Shown piece by piece: positions 1 to 5,576 of a DNA stretch of 5,576 bases (positions are counted from its first letter, which is position 1; every line of letters starts with the position of its first letter). Under the pieces are notes generated by a model, which worked only from the letters and a program-made list of their open reading frames with translations, made no database searches and was not told the DNA's origin. The DNA is taken from contig JAAYGO010000171.1 of assembly GCA_012727685.1 (NCBI GenBank), positions 1-5,576 of the forward strand, given 5' to 3'. This stretch comes from Bacillota bacterium (GTDB taxonomy: Bacteria > Bacillota > Dethiobacteria > DTU022). Position numbers and translations under genes: made by a program.

Positions 1-1891
1 GATCAAGGATGTACTTGCCGGTCCTTTTGATGAACTCCAAAACAACCGAGTGGGTGCGAATAAAATTATCCACGCTTTTAGCAAAGGCGCCGAAGGAGCT
101 CTCGAAACGTTTGACCAGCAACCGGCGCATGAAATCATACAGGTTGCGCTGCTGTTGGTAGGTGAAGTTGCCCTCTTCATCCAGTTGATCTACTTCACAG
201 CGGTGTTCGTATGCGAAGGGCTGATAAATTGCGCCTCGAAATTGCCCATTTTCGCCGAAATATTCGTTGATCACCTTATCGTAGAAAGCCGATTGTTGGG
301 GGGTCAATCCATAATAAAGTTCAATAGGGTCGGCTACTTCGGAGAGTTCGGTTATTTCCTGGGCATACACCGGGTCGCGTTTTAGGTCTAGCCGGTTGCG
401 GCGAATGACAACGGGTTCCAGAACAGCGCGGATTTCATCTGCCAGGCGCCTGACTCGCCGCTGTGTGCGAACCACATCGATTGGCGGCGGGAGTTCAAAA
501 ATATCGGTGTAGTATTTTTCAGCCCGGGTCTGTTTTTGACCGCCGGCGCTGTGGTAGCGGAGGATGTAAGAGAGCCTACGGAATTCACTGTTGTAGTGGG
601 CAAAGCGGGCAGCTAACTTTTCATCCAACGTCAAAGTTGATTTACCCGGCGGGATGAAAAGTTTGAGAAGGGCAAAGATGTCTGCCGGTGCGTTATTGAA
701 CGGGGTCGCAGTTAACAGGATTACACTCCGATTGGCGCAGATCTGGCTCAGGCGTTCATAAGATTCCGTGTCTTCGTTGCGGAAGCGATGGGCCTCATCT
801 ACCACGATGGTGGTAACGTCATCGCCGTATTGTGCGAGATATTCCTGCACCTTATCCAGTTCACCCACGGAACGAATGTCCCAGTCATTAAGCCCAAAAT
901 CGCTCAAGTACTTATACCAGCCGGTGGATTTGGTTTGCGGATCACCGATCAGGGCTGGGGGGCAGATGATCAGTCCGCGTCCGTTACGCTCCCGCGCGAG
1001 CCAACTGGCGATGATCGACTTTCCCAGCCCAACCACATCGGCCAAGATCACGCCGCCGTATTCTTCCAATACGGTCAGTGCCTGCTGTACGGCCTCTTCC
1101 TGGTAGCGGTAGACCCTGTAGCCACGGTCTACCATCAACTGCTTGACCTGAGGGCGCAGCGCCCTTTGCTCCATCAAATCCAGATAGGTTTTCAGTATTA
1201 GAGCATAGGCCTCGAAAGGCGCAATCAACGCTGCCTGGGTCTGGCGGCGGATGGTGCGAATGATCTGATTTTTACGCTCCTCCAGTTCGCTGAGCGGGAT
1301 GGCCGTAGCCCACAACTCGTCGAAGTATGCTTCCGCATCTTCCCAGCCGTAGTCGCCAAACTCCACGTTGAACTCCTGCTGCCCAGACAGGCCTGCCCGG
1401 GTCAGATTGCTGGAACCGGTTATAAACCGCCCGGGCGCGTTAATGAGCGCCTGCCCCGCCTCATCCAGCCGGAAGAGATAGAGCTTGGCATGGTTTGGGT
1501 CTAAGGTCTTGCGGAGCTGCAGCCGGCCGGTTCCCAAAAGGTGTAAAAAATATGAGACTTGTTCGTAGAATTCCTGCGTATCCAGGGCTTCGTCCTGCAA
1601 AGCAGTGCGGAGGGAGGCAAAGAAACGACCCACAAGCTCCTGCTGGGTGCTGGTGCACGCCTTGGGATCAACAACCTCCAGCACCCGTCCCAGGTAGAGA
1701 TCGGTATCCAGCCCCACCAGGATTTTAAGCTCCAGGTCTTCGCGCGCTTTCAGCGCTTCATAGATTTCCTGCCAGCCGGAAAAATAGAAGAAGCCCACAA
1801 GGAATTTAAGTTCCCGGCTGTAACGGATGAGCGTTTGGATACGGCCCTTCAAGCTGCGCTGCGGGGCATTAGTAATGAAATTTCTAGCCAT
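1..1891 (-). CDS. PLD-nuclease / SNF2-type helicase fusion protein (3' end beyond window)
   Basis: Translated by eye from ATG 1891-1889, the frame is open for about 630 codons to the left edge without a stop, so the C-terminus is missing. Residues ~1-180 form a phospholipase-D-like domain: H134-A-K136 followed by G159-S-S-N162 fits the HxK...GSxN half-site of the PLD nuclease/phosphodiesterase superfamily. After a charged linker (~190-250) comes an SNF2/superfamily-2 ATPase core: a YRYQEEAV Q-like motif, Walker A ADVVGLGKS with K291, Walker B VVDEAHRF (DEAH 365-368), motif III LLTATPFNN (TAT 394-396), then VIRRNRLDL and LLVKRFESS, as in RapA-like translocases. The second RecA lobe would lie past the edge. 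It starts inside the end of the upstream methylase gene, so the two are one operon. Inferred role: ATP-driven translocation on DNA, with the PLD domain cutting. Only one HKD-like half-site is seen, so dimerisation would be needed for a full PLD site. The next in-frame stop upstream is ~17 codons away with no other ATG, which fixes the start. Family assignment is strong; biological role is inferred. Confidence 0.9.
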   Translation of the reverse strand, partial: MARNFITNAPQRSLKGRIQTLIRYSRELKFLVGFFYFSGWQEIYEALKAREDLELKILVGLDTDLYLGRVLEVVDPKACTSTQQELVGRFFASLRTALQDEALDTQEFYEQVSYFLHLLGTGRLQLRKTLDPNHAKLYLFRLDEAGQALINAPGRFITGSSNLTRAGLSGQQEFNVEFGDYGWEDAEAYFDELWATAIPLSELEERKNQIIRTIRRQTQAALIAPFEAYALILKTYLDLMEQRALRPQVKQLMVDRGYRVYRYQEEAVQQALTVLEEYGGVILADVVGLGKSIIASWLARERNGRGLIICPPALIGDPQTKSTGWYKYLSDFGLNDWDIRSVGELDKVQEYLAQYGDDVTTIVVDEAHRFRNEDTESYERLSQICANRSVILLTATPFNNAPADIFALLKLFIPPGKSTLTLDEKLAARFAHYNSEFRRLSYILRYHSAGGQKQTRAEKYYTDIFELPPPIDVVRTQRRVRRLADEIRAVLEPVVIRRNRLDLKRDPVYAQEITELSEVADPIELYYGLTPQQSAFYDKVINEYFGENGQFRGAIYQPFAYEHRCEVDQLDEEGNFTYQQQRNLYDFMRRLLVKRFESSFGAFAKSVDNFIRTHSVVLEFIKRTGKYILD

Positions 1892-4800
1892 TTCGCCCCA
1901 CGCTCCTCGCTTTGCTAATGCGCTCCCAGACTAGCTGGCAAACGGCGCGATAGACCTCTTTGCGCTCCTCTTCGGTCAGTTCCAGGGCATCAAAGACAAT
2001 ATCGTCCAGCGCTTTGCGGTCGGTCAGCGGGTTCGGTTCCTGATCAGCGATGGGGATTTCGGATTCGGGGTCGATGCCGCATTCGGTAAAGATAGTAACA
2101 CTCGGGGCATTGAGAATAAGCTTTTCCAAACTATGAATTGTAATTTCTGGCATATAAATAGGATCTAAAGATATCATTTTTTCTAAGTCTACGCCATCAG
2201 TCTTTATTGGCCCGCTGCCACCTCCATAAGATCGACCATACAATTCTTTAGTCAACATCGAAAAAGTCGAAATCATTATTAATGCACCTTTATATTCATG
2301 GTTATTAAAAAAGTCAATCCCAAAAAAATTATGATCAAGCTCTACACGATAAGGATTAATGTTTACGTTATGTCTTTCTGAATGAATCATAGCCCATGCA
2401 ACAAATTTCGTATGAGAAGTACCAACATTCCACCATTGTCTGCGCGAGCGCAAAGTGGAACGAGTATGGTAACCTTGCTTTTCCCCCCACTGGATATATT
2501 CTAACGCCCGGGTATACTTTAATTCAACTTTGCTCTTAGGGCACATGAAGAGCCTGAATCTCAAGTCTTCCGGGTTGATCACGATGCTATGGCTTTCACG
2601 AGGGCTTTTTATTACCGGTTTGAGAAACTCCTCCTCTATTTCCCCCTCCCAGCCAGCGCCGTTGCGTACGCGCAGCAGGCCTGGCTGCGAACCCGGATCC
2701 AGCGGCTCCAGGTAGAAAAAGTCGTTGGCGCCGGTGGTAAAGCCACGCCGCACTTCAGCTATTTCGCCAAGCGGCACCAACTTGCCCTTGCCCTTCTCCA
2801 GGATGGTAAAGAAGATATCCGGTGCGCGCAGGTATTTGCCGCCCCACTTGCCACCTAAATACCTGCCAGTTTTGTCAATCCTATTCTCCACCGCTCCTTG
2901 ATTGTTTTCCCGGGATGTGCCTTGCGCAAACTCTGAGCCTTCCCGCAGCAGCTCTCCTGCTGCAACCAGGCATACCCGGAAACGGCCATCCCGGAGAGTA
3001 GCCGCAGCCTGCTCAATTTCCAGCAGGTTTTCAGAGAGCACCACCTCTTCAAACGGCTGCTTAAAGGCCACGAATCGCATGATGTGGCTGTCTTCCACCA
3101 TCCCCGGTGCACCAGCCACGGTAATTACCGTATTTATATCAGCGCGGGAAAAAGAGCGGCGCGCATGGTTGTCGATGACAAAGTAAAGCGGCGCCCTGTG
3201 TAAAAAGAATTCCTGCAGCCATGCGCCATATCCCACATCGAGCCATGAGTTGGAACAGATAAAGACATGGATGCCTTCCCGGTTTAACAGGCGCAGCGAG
3301 CGGATATAAAAATAAGTATAGAGATCGGAGCGGCCGCTGGGCTTGCGAGACCCGTATTCAAAATAATCAGGGAAATCAAGCCCCACCATTTCCACCAGGG
3401 CGTTCTTATACTCACCGGGGTCCAGCACGCCGTTGGGATCGCTGATCTCCTCCTGCCGCACATATGGTGGATTGCCGATGATTATATCGAAACCACCCCG
3501 GTCAAAGAATATCTCGGCAAATTCGATACTCCAGATGAAAGGCCGTTCATCTTTTAAAATCCGCTTTTGCGCCTGCAGTTCCGCGATTTCGCTTTCCAGT
3601 GCAGCGCGCTGCGCTTCCACCGCCGCGGAAAAATCCAGTTCAGCCTGCTCCGGACCGGCCTGGAATAAGACAGCTTGCTTGGGCCTAGAGGCGGTTAAAC
3701 TGCGAATTTGCTGCTGGCGTTCTGTAATTTCAGAATCCAGAATCGCCCGGAAAACTGCCAGCTCCTCCTGCTCGATAGGGTGGTAATCATTGCTTTTGTT
3801 ATAGAAAAAGTCAACCTTTTTCTGCTTAAGTAGAGTAATCTTGCGTTTTATTTCAGACGGCAGGTTGATGTGACCCTGCACGGGAAAGGTTTTCCCACCG
3901 ATGCGCTGCACCAGGGAATCGCCGGTTCTTATTTTGAAGGTCAAATTTGGCAGCAGCGGTTTTAGCTCAGTCCGGTACTCGTCCGGCATATCTACAAAAA
4001 GGGTCAGCCATAGGCGCAAATGATTGATCCAGACGGCCCAGCGCTTAACTTCAACGCCGTAAAGAGAGTGGGCAATGATTGCTTTTTTCCGCTCGAATGA
4101 ATCAGGGGCGTTGGTCGTCAATTCCTCGGGCGTATTGCTGTGGTTGTATAAATTCTCAAGCACCTGTTCCAGGACTTGCAGCATGCCTACTTCAAAAGCT
4201 CCCGAGCCGGTCGCCGGATCACAAACTGCAACCTTTTCCAGATGCTCGATCAACAGCCGTATTTCGTCGGGCGTGAAATCGACCTGTTTATGGTGCTCTT
4301 CATCGGCTTCACCGATGCCGGCTTCCCGGAAAAACAAGCGGTATAGGGCTTCTCTAGATATTTGGGTTTTCCGCTCGAGCCATTTAACCAGAGCCAGGCG
4401 GCACATCAAGTCTACCTCAACCCGCGGCGTGTAGACCGCCCCTTGGTCCATGTTTGTGATCCGTTCAAAGATGATGCCTAGAAATTCGGGATTAAGCTCC
4501 AGCTCCTCGTCGTAGAGCTCGTTTTCTTCCACGGTGAAGTTATATTGAAAAATAAAATCAAAGAAATCGACGATCAGATCATCAGGAATCCAGCACCCCT
4601 GATCGTCTATGCCCTGCTTGCGCTTGAACAGCTCGCCGTTCAGGTAGGGTGCCATCTGAAGGGCGGTTTGGGTTTCTTTGCTGAACGGGGCGTGCCCATA
4701 TGCAACCATGCGCCCGGGCGGCGAACTGAGCGCTTCAAAGAAAAGAGGCTTCAGCCATTCCTGATAAAAAGCATCCTTGGCGCCTGACTGGCGGTACTCC

Positions 4801-5501
4801 CCTAAAAAGTGTTGCAAGAATTTGGGGCTATTGCCCAGCCAGTCCTTCTTTTGCACAAAACCCAGAAAAATGATGCGGATGATAAAAAGCAAGGCGAAAT
4901 CTTGCTTGAGTTCTCGATCATCTATGCCCTGCACGGCGTCAGTAAGGGCATCGAACTTCGGTTTGAACTCCTTGTAAAATTCGTCTGATACGGCTTCCAG
5001 CGAGAAGGTCTCCAGGATTCCGTCAAGCGTTGAAAAATCGGCACGCTCCATCTGCTGCAAAAAGGTCTTGTTGGGGAGCTCCGGATCAACAAAAAAAGTA
5101 TAGCGCCTGAAAGTGCTGAACTGCCGCTGCATGCCGTGGTAGGTGATCGCAACCAGTGAGAGCCGGAAGCGCCCGGTGTGATCATAAAAGGCGAAGATGC
5201 CGCCATCGTGATTGCCACACTTAAGAATGCGTTTAGCCAGGTCGAACTGCTTGCGTTTGCTTGAACGGGCGGTCAGTTCGCCGCTAACGCCAATGGTGGC
5301 TGCGATGACAGTTTGCGCATCCGGGAGTTCAATGGCACCGAGCTGCTCAGCCCGATCAAATTCTTCGCCATCTCTGAGGAGATGGTCAAGGGAAGCCTGC
5401 CCCGGTCTAAAATTTGGGGCTACGCGCCGCAAAAGGCTGGCCAGATACTCTCCTGTAAAAGACTTGCATAAGTTTTTCCATGCCTCTGACAACTCTATCA
5501 T
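1884..5501 (-). CDS. Eco57I/TaqI-class adenine-N6 DNA methyltransferase, 1205 aa
   Basis: Transfers methyl from S-adenosylmethionine to adenine N6 in a specific DNA site. Order of parts: an N-terminal region (~1-330) with the segments LTARSSKRKQ (77-86), GIFAFY/RFRLSLV (101-117) and a hydrophobic stretch ending FVQKKDWL (~204-222), resembling the RLLF-FLQKKGWL stretch common in large Eco57I/PglX-like methylases; motif X-like Y357-T-P; SAM-binding motif I D428-P-A-T-G-S-G-A-F436; a charged, probably coiled-coil insert (~575-653); catalytic motif IV N677-P-P-Y680; DLYTYFYIRSLRLL with a downstream SNSWL strand; then a TaqI-like specificity region with EVRRGFTTGAND (916-927), VIKSPRES and GGGSGPIKTDG (~1093-1103). 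The C-terminal helix (LTEEERKEVYRAVCQLV) is typical of the family. No convincing PD-(D/E)XK nuclease motif is visible, so this looks like a methylase rather than a self-contained type IIG enzyme; cleavage probably comes from the next gene. ATG 5501 is the first start after an in-frame TAA (5516-5514). Its ribosome site (GAAAGAG, directly abutting) is poorly spaced, so TTG at 5492 is an alternative. The part encoded by ~2101-2400 is unusually AT-rich. Alternatives are a PglX (BREX) or DrmMI (DISARM) relative; no BREX or DISARM partner other than the helicase is visible. Confidence 0.93.
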   Translation of the reverse strand: MIELSEAWKNLCKSFTGEYLASLLRRVAPNFRPGQASLDHLLRDGEEFDRAEQLGAIELPDAQTVIAATIGVSGELTARSSKRKQFDLAKRILKCGNHDGGIFAFYDHTGRFRLSLVAITYHGMQRQFSTFRRYTFFVDPELPNKTFLQQMERADFSTLDGILETFSLEAVSDEFYKEFKPKFDALTDAVQGIDDRELKQDFALLFIIRIIFLGFVQKKDWLGNSPKFLQHFLGEYRQSGAKDAFYQEWLKPLFFEALSSPPGRMVAYGHAPFSKETQTALQMAPYLNGELFKRKQGIDDQGCWIPDDLIVDFFDFIFQYNFTVEENELYDEELELNPEFLGIIFERITNMDQGAVYTPRVEVDLMCRLALVKWLERKTQISREALYRLFFREAGIGEADEEHHKQVDFTPDEIRLLIEHLEKVAVCDPATGSGAFEVGMLQVLEQVLENLYNHSNTPEELTTNAPDSFERKKAIIAHSLYGVEVKRWAVWINHLRLWLTLFVDMPDEYRTELKPLLPNLTFKIRTGDSLVQRIGGKTFPVQGHINLPSEIKRKITLLKQKKVDFFYNKSNDYHPIEQEELAVFRAILDSEITERQQQIRSLTASRPKQAVLFQAGPEQAELDFSAAVEAQRAALESEIAELQAQKRILKDERPFIWSIEFAEIFFDRGGFDIIIGNPPYVRQEEISDPNGVLDPGEYKNALVEMVGLDFPDYFEYGSRKPSGRSDLYTYFYIRSLRLLNREGIHVFICSNSWLDVGYGAWLQEFFLHRAPLYFVIDNHARRSFSRADINTVITVAGAPGMVEDSHIMRFVAFKQPFEEVVLSENLLEIEQAAATLRDGRFRVCLVAAGELLREGSEFAQGTSRENNQGAVENRIDKTGRYLGGKWGGKYLRAPDIFFTILEKGKGKLVPLGEIAEVRRGFTTGANDFFYLEPLDPGSQPGLLRVRNGAGWEGEIEEEFLKPVIKSPRESHSIVINPEDLRFRLFMCPKSKVELKYTRALEYIQWGEKQGYHTRSTLRSRRQWWNVGTSHTKFVAWAMIHSERHNVNINPYRVELDHNFFGIDFFNNHEYKGALIMISTFSMLTKELYGRSYGGGSGPIKTDGVDLEKMISLDPIYMPEITIHSLEKLILNAPSVTIFTECGIDPESEIPIADQEPNPLTDRKALDDIVFDALELTEEERKEVYRAVCQLVWERISKARSVGRNG
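1903..1907 (-). promoter_or_regulatory. Ribosome binding site of the PLD-helicase gene
   Basis: AGGAG lies 11 bases before ATG 1891, within the last codons of the methylase gene, with a GGGG run closer to the start. Together with the 8-base overlap of the two frames (ATGGCTAG, stop TAG at 1886-1884), this supports ATG 1891 as the true start and suggests coupled translation. The spacing is slightly long. Confidence 0.55.
2101..2400. other. AT-rich segment inside the methylase specificity region
   Basis: A hand count gives about 34% GC over these 300 bases, with a low of about 27% in 2281-2340. Flanks are much richer: about 58% in 1981-2040 and about 68% in 2641-2760. The segment encodes residues ~1034-1134 of the methylase and remains in frame, with many A/T-ending codons. 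The change is seen directly; that it reflects separate ancestry (exchange of a target-recognition segment) is inference. Confidence 0.7.
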
Positions 5502-5524
5502 CTCTTTCAGATATTAATGGTTCA

Positions 5525-5552
5525 GTTATAGGACAATTCCATGAAAGTCCAA
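5525..5552 (-). promoter_or_regulatory. Candidate sigma-70/A promoter for the methylase-helicase operon
   Basis: Read on the minus strand: TTGGAC (5552-5547), a 16-base spacer, then TATAAC (5530-5525). The -10 matches 5 of 6 consensus bases and the -35 only 3 of 6. Transcription would begin near 5518, leaving a leader of under 20 bases before ATG 5501, consistent with its weak ribosome site. The -35 falls inside the proposed divergent gene start. The match is by eye and could be chance. Confidence 0.35.
5530..5533 (+). promoter_or_regulatory. Ribosome binding site of the candidate divergent gene
   Basis: AGGA sits 7 bases upstream of ATG 5541, an ideal spacing. It is the main sequence support for translation starting there, but a four-base match is weak on its own. 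It also overlaps the -10 element proposed on the other strand, so the two assignments share the same bases. Confidence 0.35.
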
Positions 5553-5576
5553 TACATCAGTCCACTCAATGATACC
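5541..5576 (+). CDS. Probable start of a divergent gene, perhaps an Rpn/PD-(D/E)XK transposase-like nuclease (12 codons)
   Basis: ATG 5541 opens a frame reading MKVQYISPLNDT to the right edge, preceded by AGGA (5530-5533) at 7 bases. The opening resembles the N-terminus of Rpn-family (recombination-promoting nuclease / putative transposase, TIGR01784-type) proteins, which often begin with an S-P-x-N-D stretch followed by F-K-x-(L/I)-F. The diagnostic following residues are outside the window, so family assignment is a guess from 12 residues. If real, it is transcribed away from the methylase operon from a gap of only 39 bases. The opposite strand is also open here: a minus-strand reading ending in GIIEWTDVLDFHGIVL and a TAA at 5528-5526 is the competing interpretation. 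Confidence 0.4.
   Translation, partial: MKVQYISPLNDT

Noticed and set aside
768..1201. Two overlapping plus-strand open frames of 112 and 137 codons
   Set aside because: They lie opposite the helicase motifs (Walker A, DEAH), have no recognisable family character, and are antisense shadows of a GC-rich conserved gene.
1559..1918. Plus-strand 119-codon frame across the gene junction
   Set aside because: Antisense to the PLD domain and the methylase end; no plausible domain, and the opposite strand is clearly coding.
2855..3112. Minus-strand 85-codon frame within the methylase
   Set aside because: Same strand but a different frame inside an uninterrupted 1205-codon gene, with a Trp/Cys/Ser-rich, improbable protein.
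4075..4434. Plus-strand open frame of 119 codons opposite methylase motif I
   Set aside because: Serine- and arginine-rich low-complexity translation typical of an antisense shadow; the minus strand carries the conserved methylase motifs.
1..5501. Assignment as a canonical DISARM or BREX operon
   Set aside because: Only a methylase and a PLD-helicase are visible; no drmA/B, pglZ, brxC or other diagnostic genes are in the window, and the gene order and PLD fusion do not match standard class 1 DISARM.
5486..5515. Plus-strand promoter CTGACA-N18-GATATT for the divergent gene
   Set aside because: The -10 is poor and the spacing long, and it lies inside the methylase coding start; too weak to list as a feature.
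5526..5576. End of an upstream minus-strand gene reading GIIEWTDVLDFHGIVL then TAA
   Set aside because: Only 16 codons are visible and a second minus frame is open too. The plus-strand frame has a start codon, a well-spaced AGGA and a recognisable N-terminus, so it was preferred, though not excluded with certainty.

Overview
The window holds two overlapping genes on the minus strand that read as a DNA methylation and DNA processing cassette. It also holds the first few codons of a probable divergent gene at the right edge. Nothing identifies the species. Mid-range GC (a little over half in most of the window), tight gene packing and a 5'-truncated Rpn-like reading frame would suit an environmental, possibly anaerobic, bacterium such as a Peptococcaceae-type Firmicute or a Chloroflexi relative; this is a weak guess.

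Layout, following transcription from right to left. A short region (5502-5540) separates a possible divergent plus-strand gene (start near 5541) from the first minus-strand gene, and a plausible minus-strand promoter sits there. From 5501 to 1884 runs a 1205-residue Eco57I/TaqI-class adenine-N6 DNA methyltransferase. It has motif X-like YTP, motif I DPATGSGAF, motif IV NPPY and a long C-terminal TaqI-like specificity region. From 1891 leftward, and off the left edge, runs a large protein with an N-terminal phospholipase-D-type nuclease fold (HxK...GSSN) followed by an SNF2-type helicase/translocase core (GLGKS, DEAH, TAT). The two genes overlap by 8 bases (ATGGCTAG), so they are almost certainly co-transcribed and probably translationally coupled.

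Together they suggest an ATP-dependent restriction-modification or phage-defence module. The methylase would mark and recognise host DNA, and the PLD-helicase would translocate on and cut or process unmodified DNA. The architecture recalls ATP-dependent PLD restriction systems (CglI/NgoAVII) and DISARM (SNF2 helicase, adenine methylase, PLD protein). It matches neither exactly in gene order or domain fusion, and the region that would settle it (left of base 1) is missing.

The most distinctive sequence signal is a sharply AT-rich segment (about 2101-2400, about 34% GC by hand count) inside the specificity region of the methylase, flanked by 58-68% GC sequence. It suggests that the target-recognition part has been exchanged or acquired separately. 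No tRNA, rRNA, CRISPR array, insertion sequence or terminator was seen.
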